Below are positions 54,793-63,141 of a stretch of 64,000 nt of DNA, one piece after another; position 1 is the first letter of the stretch, and each line of letters starts with the position of its first letter. The position numbers were made by a program, and so were the translations under genes. The notes beneath the pieces were generated by a model that saw only the letters and a list, made by a program, of their open reading frames with translations, ran no database searches and was not told the origin of the DNA. This stretch comes from Rhizobium sp. NLR16a (GTDB lineage: Bacteria; Pseudomonadota; Alphaproteobacteria; Rhizobiales; Rhizobiaceae), in assembly GCF_017948245.1 (NCBI RefSeq), contig NZ_CP072868.1, forward strand, positions 248,001-312,000, written 5' to 3'.

Positions 54793-55175
54793 GTCGCTGT
54801 TTTGCCGGTTTGCCGCAGATGGAGACCGGCCTTGGCAAGGGGAACTCAACAGGTGCGCACCCCTGATCTCGCGCCGCATGCTAGGCCGATACACGTCGTT
54901 GCTGTAACTGATTTACGCATCGGTTGCATAGCGAGACTCTGTTTAATTGTGGCGCCGTTGCATTTTAGCAAGCCTCAGGCATCGAGGTCTCCCTTCGCTC
55001 GGATGAAATTATGGCGAAAGTTCCGTCACCAGTCATAGATTTGTCAGAGGCGCGGAAAAAGAACGGCATGATTGAAGCAACAGGTGGGATAACGGCAGCC
55101 CTGCGAGAAAATCGCAACTTTTGATCTATCTATGCGATAGAGAACGTCTGCTGGTGCATATTCCCATTATGTAGT

Positions 55176-56714
55176 CTATTCCGCCGCTTCCGCCGCCGCC
55201 GATTGCGGTCGCTTCGTTTCGCCGGTGCGCGGCAGTTGCACGGGCTTCAGCGTCATTGCGGCAGCAAGGCCGATCAGGGCAATGGCGCAGGAAGTCATGA
55301 AAAGGGGCGAGAAGGCGGCGGCATAGACATCTGCGACGGCCTGGCGGCTCGCTGCGGGAAGGGCGGCCATCATCTTCGGCGTCAGCTGTTCGATATCGGC
55401 AACATCGGCAATGGGAGCGCCGACCTTGCCGAGCCCGGAGGCGATGATCGCGCCATAGATTGATATGGCGATCGAGGCCCCGCCCATGCGCGAGAGTGTC
55501 ACCGAGCCGGTGGCGGCGCCGACGTCGCGGGCGGGGGCGGCATTCTGCACGCCGATGACGGGGACCTGCTGCGCAAGGCCGATGCCGATGCCATGCAGCA
55601 TCATGATCGCGCCGATGAAGGCGATCGGCGTTCCCGCATGGACCTGCGACATCAGCGCGAAGGCAATGGCGCTGCAGGTGAGGCTTGCGATGGCGAAGGG
55701 TTTGTAGCGACCGGTCATCGAGATGATACGCCCGGCCGACAGCGACCCGCAGACGAGACCCCCGGTCAGCAGAATGAAGAGAAGGCCGGCGGCCGATGGC
55801 GAAAGGCCGGTCGTCGTCTGCAGGAAGAGAGCGAGATAGTTGACCATGCCGATGGCGATGGCGCCGCCCATCACCGATATTACCAGCAGCAGGCTGAAGG
55901 TTGAATTGCGGAAGAGCTGCAGCGGAACGATCGGCTCCGGCGCGCGGCGCTCGACGAACACCCAGGTGACGGCGCAGACGGCGCCGAAGGCGACGATCCC
56001 GATACTCTGTGGTGAGATCATCGAGCCGAACAATTCGCTGCTGTCTGTGGCAAGCACGATGCTCGTCGTCGTCAGCGCGATCAGCAGCGCGCCGGCATAA
56101 TCGATCTTCGGGCGCCGATGCGGCTTGCGGTAGGGCAGCATGAAGGCAAGCCCGGTGAGCACGACGAAACCGATCGGCACGTTGACGAGGAAGATCGAGC
56201 GCCAGCCGAAGAGATCGCTCATCGTCCCCCCGAGCACCGGGCCGATCGCGCCTGAAGCCATCAGCACGAGGCTGGAATAGCTTTGATAGCGCGCCCGCTC
56301 GCGCGGCTCGAACAGATCGGCGTTGACGGCAAAGATCGACACCATGATGCCGCCACCGCCGAGGCCCTGCAGCACACGAGCGGCGATCAGCGTATTCATC
56401 GAGACAGCCAGGCCGCAGACTGCGGAGCCGACGGTGAAGATTCCGATCGCCGTCATCATCACATATTTGCGGCCGAAGAGATCGCCGAGCTTGCCGTAGA
56501 GCGGCATGACGGCGCTGAGCGCCAACAGGTAGGCCGAGCCGATCCAGCCGAAACGCTCGAGATGGCCGAACTCGCCGACAATTGTCGGCAACGCCGTGGA
56601 GACGATCTGATTATCAAGCGTCGCCATGAACAAGGCGGTCATCAGAAAGAAGAAGAGGATAAGCCGGCGACGAGGGTCCGTCACGAGCGGCGCAGGCGCG
56701 GGTTGCATGTCCAT
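55176..56714 (-). CDS. DHA2-family MFS efflux transporter (EmrB/QacA-like)
   Basis: A 512-residue 14-helix drug:proton antiporter. Motif A is present as GKLGDLFGRK and motif D1 as MATLDNQIVSTALPTIVGEF at the N-terminus. A DHA2 pump usually exports lipophilic compounds. It is divergent from a MarR regulator 114 bp away, a standard pump-regulator pair. It may start at 56714 or 56708 (two Met). Confidence 0.9.
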   Translation of the reverse strand: MDMQPAPAPLVTDPRRRLILFFFLMTALFMATLDNQIVSTALPTIVGEFGHLERFGWIGSAYLLALSAVMPLYGKLGDLFGRKYVMMTAIGIFTVGSAVCGLAVSMNTLIAARVLQGLGGGGIMVSIFAVNADLFEPRERARYQSYSSLVLMASGAIGPVLGGTMSDLFGWRSIFLVNVPIGFVVLTGLAFMLPYRKPHRRPKIDYAGALLIALTTTSIVLATDSSELFGSMISPQSIGIVAFGAVCAVTWVFVERRAPEPIVPLQLFRNSTFSLLLVISVMGGAIAIGMVNYLALFLQTTTGLSPSAAGLLFILLTGGLVCGSLSAGRIISMTGRYKPFAIASLTCSAIAFALMSQVHAGTPIAFIGAIMMLHGIGIGLAQQVPVIGVQNAAPARDVGAATGSVTLSRMGGASIAISIYGAIIASGLGKVGAPIADVADIEQLTPKMMAALPAASRQAVADVYAAAFSPLFMTSCAIALIGLAAAMTLKPVQLPRTGETKRPQSAAAEAAE

Positions 56715-56738
56715 GAGGCATATTTCCGGGTTCGAACT

Positions 56739-56769
56739 ATTTTATGTGCTATCAGCATGTATTTGTCAA
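56739..56769 (-). promoter_or_regulatory. Promoter of the DHA2 pump with probable MarR operator
   Basis: On the minus strand, a perfect TTGACA (56764-56769) is followed after 17 or 19 bases by CATAAA or TAAAAT, which share the region 56739-56746. An imperfect dyad, ATGTGCT-atc-AGCATGT (56744-56760), sits between the two boxes, where a bound MarR dimer would block polymerase. Confidence 0.6.
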
Positions 56770-56828
56770 CGGCATATGAGTGACCCCGGCATATTCAATT
56801 TTGACCTCCGCTCTGCTATGGTTCGGTC

Positions 56829-57356
56829 ATGAATGAGACGCTGACGAAGATCCTGTCCAACAGTCGGGCCGAGCCGGACGATGAGAACCTGCCTCGCATC
56901 GGCAGGAGCATGGCGCGCATGCGCCTGATGACCGGCCGACGGCTGATCGGCAGGCTGGCGATCCAGAGCGCCGCACCGGGCCTTGAGCTCTCCCACCTCG
57001 ACGTGCTCGACGCCGTGCGCCGGGCTGGGTCGCCCGGCGAGGTCACCGTCGGCTTGATCGCGGAGATGCTGCGCATCGACCCGTCGCGCGCGAGCCGGGT
57101 GGTGGCCGAGATGGTCGGACGCAACGTCTTGCGGCGCGAAGCCTCCCAGGCCGACGCGCGGCGGATCGTCGTCGTCATCACCGACGCTGGCCAGGCGCTG
57201 CTTGCCGAGATCCATGCGCAGAAAATGGCCATTATCTCCGAGATCGTCTCCGATTGGCCACGCGAGGATATAGAGCGTTTCGCGACGCTGTTCGAACGTT
57301 TCATCGGTGGCTACGAGGCAATCTTTCTCTCGCGCGACAAGGACACGCCCGGTTGA
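56829..57356 (+). CDS. MarR-family transcriptional regulator
   Basis: A 175-residue regulator with a winged helix-turn-helix: LELSHLDVLDAVRRAG, TVGLIAEMLRIDPSRASRVVAEMVGRNVLRREASQADARRIVVVITDAG. It is divergent from the DHA2 pump gene and probably represses it until a ligand binds. The ligand is unknown. Confidence 0.9.
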   Translation: MNETLTKILSNSRAEPDDENLPRIGRSMARMRLMTGRRLIGRLAIQSAAPGLELSHLDVLDAVRRAGSPGEVTVGLIAEMLRIDPSRASRVVAEMVGRNVLRREASQADARRIVVVITDAGQALLAEIHAQKMAIISEIVSDWPREDIERFATLFERFIGGYEAIFLSRDKDTPG

Positions 57357-57422
57357 GGCGAAAGCCGTCCGTCGGTGGTGCCCCTTCCCCTCGCCCCCCC
57401 GTTTGCGCTAAGGGCAGTGCCC

Positions 57423-58073
57423 ATGAGCCAATCCACCTTCACCATTCTGCTCGGCGGCGAACTCAGCCTGACGGAACGCCTGCGCCACGCGATCGGCGGC
57501 AGCCGCTTCATCGCGGCCGATGGCGGCATGCGGCATGCGATGGCGCTTGGTGTCATGCCTGAGCTCTGGGTCGGCGATTTCGATTCGACGCCCCCCGAGC
57601 TCGAAGCGGGTTTTCTCGATGTGCCGAAACAGCCCTATCCCGCAGCGAAGGCGGCAACGGACGGCGAAATCGCCGTATCGGAAGCGATCGCACGTGGCGC
57701 GCGGCGGCTGATCCTCGCCGGCGCGCTCGCCGGCGAACGCTCCGATCATGCGCTTCAGCATCTGCTGTCGGCTGTCGGCTTGGCGGAAAAGGGTTTCGAC
57801 GTACTGCTGACCTCGGGCAAGGAAGAGGCAGTGCCGCTGGTTCCCGGCACGATCGAGCTCGATCTTCCCAAAGGCAGCCTGTTTTCCGTGCCCGGATTTG
57901 GGCCGCTGACCGGACTTTCTATCGAGAATGCGCGTTATCCGCTCACCGATTTCCATCTGCCTTTCGGCTCGTCGCGCACCATTTCAAATGTCGCGGAAGG
58001 CAAGGTTCGCCTTTCGCTCGAGAGCGGCCGGGCGATCGTGCTTGCCCGCCCCTATGATCTTTCCGGAGTCTGA
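57423..58073 (+). CDS. Thiamine pyrophosphokinase
   Basis: A 216-residue thiamine pyrophosphokinase (ATP + thiamine to TPP + AMP). Catalytic-domain motifs: FIAADGGMRHAM, ELWVGDFDSTP and AATDGEIAVSEA, followed by the thiamine-binding region (GPLTGLSIENARYPL, FGSSRTISN). ATG at 57423 follows AAGGG; the longer reading (57375) is Pro-rich and unlikely. The ABC-F gene begins three bases after its stop. Confidence 0.88.
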   Translation: MSQSTFTILLGGELSLTERLRHAIGGSRFIAADGGMRHAMALGVMPELWVGDFDSTPPELEAGFLDVPKQPYPAAKAATDGEIAVSEAIARGARRLILAGALAGERSDHALQHLLSAVGLAEKGFDVLLTSGKEEAVPLVPGTIELDLPKGSLFSVPGFGPLTGLSIENARYPLTDFHLPFGSSRTISNVAEGKVRLSLESGRAIVLARPYDLSGV

Positions 58074-58076
58074 TTT

Positions 58077-59897
58077 TTGGCCCCTCCCATTCTGAAACTC
58101 GACGATATCTTCCTGAGCTTCGGCGGCGCACCGCTGCTGGCGGGCGCTTCCCTGCAGGTCGAGCCCGGCGACAAGATCTGTCTCGTCGGCCGTAACGGCT
58201 CGGGAAAATCGACGCTGCTGAAGATCGCCGCCGGCCTGGTCGAGGCGCAGTCCGGCGAAGTTTTCCGTCATCCGTCCTCGACGGTGCGCTATCTCGAACA
58301 GGCGCCGGACTTTGCCAGTTTCAGCACCGTTCAGGCCTATGCCGAGGCTGGTCTGGGACCCGGCGACGATCCCTATCGCGTCACCTATCTTCTGTCCCAC
58401 CTCGGCCTCACCGGTGAGGAGGATCCAAATACCCTTTCCGGCGGTGAATCGCGACGGGCCGCCCTTGCCCGCGTGCTGGCGCCGGAGCCCGACATTCTCC
58501 TGCTCGACGAGCCGACCAACCATCTCGACCTGCCGACCATCGAATGGCTGGAAGGCGAGTTGCAAAAGACGCGCAGCGCCCTGGTGCTGATCTCGCACGA
58601 CCGGCGGTTCCTCGAAAAAGTTTCGACGGCAACCGTCTGGCTCGATCGCGGCGCCTCGCGCCGGCTCGACAGGGGCTTTGCGCATTTCGAAGCCTGGCGC
58701 GACCAGGTGCTGGAGGCCGAGGAGCTCGAGCAGCACAAGCTCGGCAAGGCAATCGAGCGCGAGGAGCACTGGCTGCGCTACGGCGTCACGGCCCGGCGCA
58801 AGCGCAATATGCGCCGTCTCGGCGAGCTGCAGACGATGCGTTCGCAATATCGTGGCCACAAGGGCCCGCAGGGCACGGTGCAGGCGACGATTTCGGATGC
58901 GCAGGAATCCGGCAAGCTGGTGATCGAGGCCGAGAAGATCACCAAGAGCTTCGGCGACCGGGCAATCGTCACACCGTTCTCGATCCGCGTCCATCGCGGC
59001 GATTGCATCGGTCTCGTCGGGCCGAACGGCGCCGGCAAGACGACGCTCTTGAAAATGCTGACCGGCCAGCTTTCGCCGGACGGCGGCACGGTGAAGCTGG
59101 GCACCAACCTGGAGATCGCCACCCTCGACCAGAAGCGCGAGGACCTCAAGCCCGAGGAGACGCTTGCAAACTACCTGACCGACGGGCGCGGCGAAAACCT
59201 GCTCGTCAATGGCGAGCAGCGCCACGTCACCGGCTACATGAAAGAATTCCTGTTCCAGCCGGAGCAGGCGCGAACACCGATCAAGAGCCTCTCCGGCGGC
59301 GAGCGCGCCCGGCTGATGCTGGCGCGCATCCTGGCGCGCCCGGCAAACCTCCTGATCCTTGACGAACCGACCAACGATCTCGACATCGAGACGCTCGACC
59401 TCCTGCAGGAAATCGTCGCCGGCTTTCCCGGCACCGTCATCCTCGTCAGCCACGATCGTGACTTTCTCGACCGCACCGTAACCTCGACGATCGCGCCCGC
59501 CGTGCCGGATGCGCCCGACGGCCGATGGATCGAATATGCCGGCGGCTATACGGACATGTTGGCGCAGCGCAAGGGCGTACTCGACGAGCGCAGGAAAGCC
59601 GAGAAAGCGGCGGAGAAACCGAAGACCCAGGAGACAACAGCTTCCGGCGCAGCCTCGAAGGGCAAGCTTTCCTTCAAGCAGAAATTCGCGCTGGACAATC
59701 TGCCGAAGGAAATGGCCAAGGCCGAGGCCGAGATCGCCAAGCGCGAACTTGTCATGGCCGATCCCAATCTCTTCACGCGCGACCCCGTTGCCTTCAACCG
59801 CCTTGCAGGCGAGATGGAGAAGCTGCGAGTCAGCCTGACCAAGATGGAAGAGGAATGGCTGGAGCTCGAAATGCTGCGGGAAGAACTGGAGGGCTGA
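58077..59897 (+). CDS. ABC-F family ATPase (Uup-like)
   Basis: A 606-residue soluble protein with two ABC domains and no membrane part. Walker A: GRNGSGKST at 38-46 and GPNGAGKTT at 315-323. Signatures: LSGGESRRAALARVL and LSGGERARLMLARIL; Walker B: LLLDEPTNHLDLP and LILDEPTNDLDIE. A C-terminal coiled-coil tail (about 505-606, Lys/Glu-rich) fits Uup, which works on ribosomes or DNA branch structures. Start is TTG at 58077, eight bases after GGAG inside the preceding gene, so it is probably coupled to it. Confidence 0.92.
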   Translation: MAPPILKLDDIFLSFGGAPLLAGASLQVEPGDKICLVGRNGSGKSTLLKIAAGLVEAQSGEVFRHPSSTVRYLEQAPDFASFSTVQAYAEAGLGPGDDPYRVTYLLSHLGLTGEEDPNTLSGGESRRAALARVLAPEPDILLLDEPTNHLDLPTIEWLEGELQKTRSALVLISHDRRFLEKVSTATVWLDRGASRRLDRGFAHFEAWRDQVLEAEELEQHKLGKAIEREEHWLRYGVTARRKRNMRRLGELQTMRSQYRGHKGPQGTVQATISDAQESGKLVIEAEKITKSFGDRAIVTPFSIRVHRGDCIGLVGPNGAGKTTLLKMLTGQLSPDGGTVKLGTNLEIATLDQKREDLKPEETLANYLTDGRGENLLVNGEQRHVTGYMKEFLFQPEQARTPIKSLSGGERARLMLARILARPANLLILDEPTNDLDIETLDLLQEIVAGFPGTVILVSHDRDFLDRTVTSTIAPAVPDAPDGRWIEYAGGYTDMLAQRKGVLDERRKAEKAAEKPKTQETTASGAASKGKLSFKQKFALDNLPKEMAKAEAEIAKRELVMADPNLFTRDPVAFNRLAGEMEKLRVSLTKMEEEWLELEMLREELEG

Positions 59898-59960
59898 GAC
59901 TCTCGCACTCAGCCGCTTGCGTCACGTTGTAGGCAGGGGTCCTGCCGATAAGGGGGCGTC

Positions 59961-61820
59961 CTAAAGCGCCGGCGCGGGGACGGCGGCTGCGCCGGCACTG
60001 GCGCTGGCGCCGGTGGTCTGGGCGACCTGCTGCTGCGGCTCTTCGGATCTCGAGGGCAGAGCCTGCAGATGCAGCACCCGGGGCTGCAACGCCTCCAGAT
60101 AAGTTTCAGAGCGGCCGATATAGATCATGCCGATTTCGGGCATCGAAGTCAGCACGCTGCACATCGTTTCCTGCCATTCCGGCTCCATGCCCTCGAGCAC
60201 TTCGTCGAAGATGATCCAGCGCGGGCGCACCAGCAGCAGGCGCGCGAAGCCGATCGCCTTCTGTTCATCGCCGTCGAGCAGCTTGTCCCAGCGGGCGCGG
60301 GTATCGAGCCTTGCGATCAGAGAGTGCAGGCCGGCCTTTTCAAGGGCCGCCTCGACCGCAGCTTGCTCGTAGGCATCGGCGCTTTCGGGGAAGGCCAACG
60401 CCTCGCGCAACGTGCCGCCCGGAATATAGGCGATTTGCGGAACGAACAGCATGTCGTCGATCGGCGGCAGACCCATCGTGCCGCTGCCGCACGGCCAGAG
60501 CCCGGCCAAGGCCTGGAACAGCAGCTTGCGGTTGACGCTATGATCGCCGTTGATCATGATTTTTTCGCCGGCCTTGATCACGATATCGGTTTCTCGCAGG
60601 CGAAAACCGCCGCATTCCTCGATGTCTTCGCCGATCTTGGCATTGATCACCACATCCTTCAGCGTCAGCCTGTCGGCGGCGGTGTCTTCATAGGCGATGC
60701 TTCCCTTCACGCCAAAGCCCTCGTCCATGTCGAGCAACGCCTGGCGGAAGTCGGTGACGCGCATCAGCGTGGCACGCCATTCGGCGATCGGGCCGAAATT
60801 GGCGACATACCAGCGCAACGCCGTATTGACCTGGTTGAAGGCGCCGACCGACATCATCAGCTGGCCGAGGGTGAGGCCGCCGGAAAAATAGGCGGGTGCG
60901 GCAACGATGATCGGAATGACGATCACCAGCCAGCCGTAGCCGGCCGAAACCCAGGTGAGATTGGTATTGGCCATGGCGAGCCGCTTGACGACCCTCAGTA
61001 CCGAACTGATGTCGGTATTGATACGCCGGCGTTCGTTCTCCTCGCCGCGGGCGACGGTGATCGCCGGCATGTTCTCGTTGGCATGCATCAGCGTGAAACG
61101 AAGCTCGGCCTCCTTCGAGAAGCGGTCGGCATTGAGCTTGACCAGCTTGCGGCCGACGACCTGGCTCAACACCGAGGCGGAAGCTGCATAGAAAATCGCC
61201 GCCCAGACCATATAGCCCGGTATGGAGAAGCTGTGGCCGCTGATGTGGAAGATGAAGCCGCTCGAAAGCTCCCAGAGCACGCCGATGAAGCTCACCAGAA
61301 GAATGGTCGATTGCAGCAGCCCGAGGACGAGCCCGGTCGTGCTTTCGGCAAGGTTGCGGGAATCCTCGTGCAGGCGCTGATCCGGATTGACGCCGATCAG
61401 GCCGCTGGAGGCGAGCCGCAGCGCCCGCTTACGCTTCAGCCACTGGTCGACGAGATCGCGTGACAGGCCTTCGCGCATATAAAGCGCGGTCATCTGGTTC
61501 AGCCAAGCCTGCAACACGTTGAGCAGCAGCAGCGTGCCGGCGATCATCGCGAAGATTTCGAGCTGGTGGAAGAATTCGCCGAGGTCGCGGCGCTCGAGCG
61601 AATCGTAGAAAGGGGCGTTCCACTCATTGAGAATGACCTGGCCATAGGCCGTCGCCAGGATGACGAGGATCAGCACGGTCGCCAGAAACAGCACCTTGCC
61701 GCGAACTTGCGAATTCCAGAATGCTGAGAACATCACACCGAGGCGATATGTCAGGCTGAAATCATACCCTACCCTATCCTGCTTCCGGATGCCCGGCCTC
61801 CCTTCGATCTTGTCTGCCAT
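59961..61820 (-). CDS. SbmA/BacA-like ABC membrane protein with degenerate ATPase domain
   Basis: A 619-residue protein: an SbmA/BacA-like membrane domain (six helices, about 30-330; NEWNAPFYDSLERRDLGEFF is the family block) fused to an ABC domain (about 385-590), as in YddA and Rv1819c. The ATPase looks decayed: the P-loop is GDHSVNRKL (425-433) instead of GxxGxGKST, the signature is LDGDEQ (515-520), and the switch His is replaced (GRS at 569-571). Walker B (IIFDE, 536-540) and the Q-loop (PQIAYIPGGTLREAL) survive. ATG at 61820 chosen; GTG 61823 is adjacent. Likely imports peptides or B12-like compounds, probably without using ATP. Confidence 0.85.
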   Translation of the reverse strand: MADKIEGRPGIRKQDRVGYDFSLTYRLGVMFSAFWNSQVRGKVLFLATVLILVILATAYGQVILNEWNAPFYDSLERRDLGEFFHQLEIFAMIAGTLLLLNVLQAWLNQMTALYMREGLSRDLVDQWLKRKRALRLASSGLIGVNPDQRLHEDSRNLAESTTGLVLGLLQSTILLVSFIGVLWELSSGFIFHISGHSFSIPGYMVWAAIFYAASASVLSQVVGRKLVKLNADRFSKEAELRFTLMHANENMPAITVARGEENERRRINTDISSVLRVVKRLAMANTNLTWVSAGYGWLVIVIPIIVAAPAYFSGGLTLGQLMMSVGAFNQVNTALRWYVANFGPIAEWRATLMRVTDFRQALLDMDEGFGVKGSIAYEDTAADRLTLKDVVINAKIGEDIEECGGFRLRETDIVIKAGEKIMINGDHSVNRKLLFQALAGLWPCGSGTMGLPPIDDMLFVPQIAYIPGGTLREALAFPESADAYEQAAVEAALEKAGLHSLIARLDTRARWDKLLDGDEQKAIGFARLLLVRPRWIIFDEVLEGMEPEWQETMCSVLTSMPEIGMIYIGRSETYLEALQPRVLHLQALPSRSEEPQQQVAQTTGASASAGAAAVPAPAL

Positions 61821-61982
61821 CACGCTTTTCCAACACCGCCCATACTGTCATTATTAACATGGTGGCGTTACCGGTCTATCAACAGATTCTATCAGTCATT
61901 AAAGTGTGATGATTCTTGACGGGCCACTCCCGCATGCATTCGGAGTTGATTCGCGGCTCAACTGGGACTAATTAAGGCACTC

Positions 61983-62035
61983 CGTGGTGATTTGGCCGGC
62001 CGGCTTGCAGCCACGTTAAAAAAGTCGCTAAAGGG
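61983..62035 (+). ncRNA. SAM-II riboswitch (metA motif)
   Basis: P1 CGTGG (61983-61987) pairs with CCACG (62011-62015). The conserved pieces, TGATTT after P1, GGCTTGCAGCC before its 3' strand, then TTAAAAAAG and GCTAAAGGG at 62027-62035, match the alphaproteobacterial SAM-II consensus. SAM binding folds an H-type pseudoknot that lowers metA expression. It sits 65 bp before the metA start. Confidence 0.9.
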
Positions 62036-62045
62036 CCGCGTGCGG

Positions 62046-62084
62046 ACCGGTAGCGATTTTTTCGCCGCCGGTTTTTTATTTTTG
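62046..62084 (+). terminator. Putative riboswitch-linked terminator before metA
   Basis: ACCGG (62046-62050) pairs with CCGGT (62068-62072), with GCG/CGC pairing inside, followed by TTTTTTATTTTT. It begins 11 bases after the SAM-II core, so it may act as the transcription-level expression platform. Confidence 0.65.
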
Positions 62085-62099
62085 ATCGAGTTGACCGCA

Positions 62100-63023
62100 A
62101 TGCCCATCAAGATCCCCGATACGCTGCCCGCCTTCGAAACCCTGGTTCAGGAAGGCGTGCGGGTGCTGACCGAGACGATGGCGATCCGTCAGGATATAAG
62201 ACCGTTGCAGATCGGCCTGCTCAACCTGATGCCGAACAAGATCAAGACCGAACTGCAGATGGCCCGTCTCGTCGGCGCTTCGCCGCTGCAGGTGGAGCTG
62301 TCACTCATCCGCATCGGCGGCCACAAGGCAAAGAACACATCCGAAGATCACCTGCTCGCCTTCTACCAGACCTGGGAAGAGGTGAAGCAGCGCAAGTTCG
62401 ACGGCTTCATCATCACCGGAGCCCCGATCGAGCTCCTCCCCTATGAGGACGTTACCTATTGGGCAGAAATGCAGGAGATCTTCAATTGGACGGAGACCAA
62501 CGTCCATTCGACGATGAACGTCTGCTGGGGCGCGATGGCGGCGATCTATCACTTCCACGGCGTTCCGAAATACGAGCTGAAGGAAAAGGCCTTCGGCGTC
62601 TACCGGCACCGGAACCTGAAGCCTTCCTCCATCTATCTGAACGGCTTTTCCGACAACTTCGAGGTGCCGGTGTCGCGCTGGACCGAGGTGCGCCGCGCCG
62701 ACATCGAGAAATGCGAAAGCCTGGAAATTCTGATGGAATCGAGCGAGATGGGCGTCTGCCTCGTGCATGAGAAAAGGGGCCGGCGGCTCTACATGTTCAA
62801 TCATGTCGAATATGATTCCACCTCACTTTCGGACGAGTATTTCCGCGATGTGGATGCCGGCGTGCCGATCAAGATGCCGCACAATTACTTCCCGCATAAT
62901 GATCCGGCACTTGCGCCTCAGAACCGCTGGCGCAGCCACGCGCACCTCTTGTTCGGCAACTGGATCAACGAGATTTACCAGACGACGCCCTATGACGTCG
63001 AAGAGATCGGCATGGATCTTTAA
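62100..63023 (+). CDS. metA: Homoserine O-acyltransferase MetA (probably acetyl-CoA using)
   Basis: A 307-residue MetA starting [11 protein letters not shown] at 62100. The catalytic triad is visible: C142 in [10 protein letters not shown]235 and E237 in NHVEYDS. Residue 111 is Glu ([10 protein letters not shown]); in studied enzymes Glu here favours acetyl-CoA and Gly favours succinyl-CoA, so homoserine O-acetyltransferase activity is the better prediction. It is preceded by a SAM-II riboswitch and a terminator, and a longer in-frame reading from 61992 would overlap these and is rejected. The ribosome site is weak (GAG at 62088). Confidence 0.95.
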   Translation: MPIKIPDTLPAFETLVQEGVRVLTETMAIRQDIRPLQIGLLNLMPNKIKTELQMARLVGASPLQVELSLIRIGGHKAKNTSEDHLLAFYQTWEEVKQRKFDGFIITGAPIELLPYEDVTYWAEMQEIFNWTETNVHSTMNVCWGAMAAIYHFHGVPKYELKEKAFGVYRHRNLKPSSIYLNGFSDNFEVPVSRWTEVRRADIEKCESLEILMESSEMGVCLVHEKRGRRLYMFNHVEYDSTSLSDEYFRDVDAGVPIKMPHNYFPHNDPALAPQNRWRSHAHLLFGNWINEIYQTTPYDVEEIGMDL

Positions 63024-63141
63024 TGGAATTTCTTTCTGACCTGCCTGGTTGCGGTTTGGAACAAATGCGGGCAGGTTCCGGTCCGGAACCCTATAGCGCT
63101 GCGCGTTTTTATCGGACGCGCAAAGGAACGGACAGTCGATC

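Noticed and set aside
55102..55141. Two short inverted repeats (TGCGA/TCGCA and TCTATC/GATAGA) after the DHA2 pump gene
   Set aside because: Stems of five and six bp without a T-run; too weak to call a terminator.
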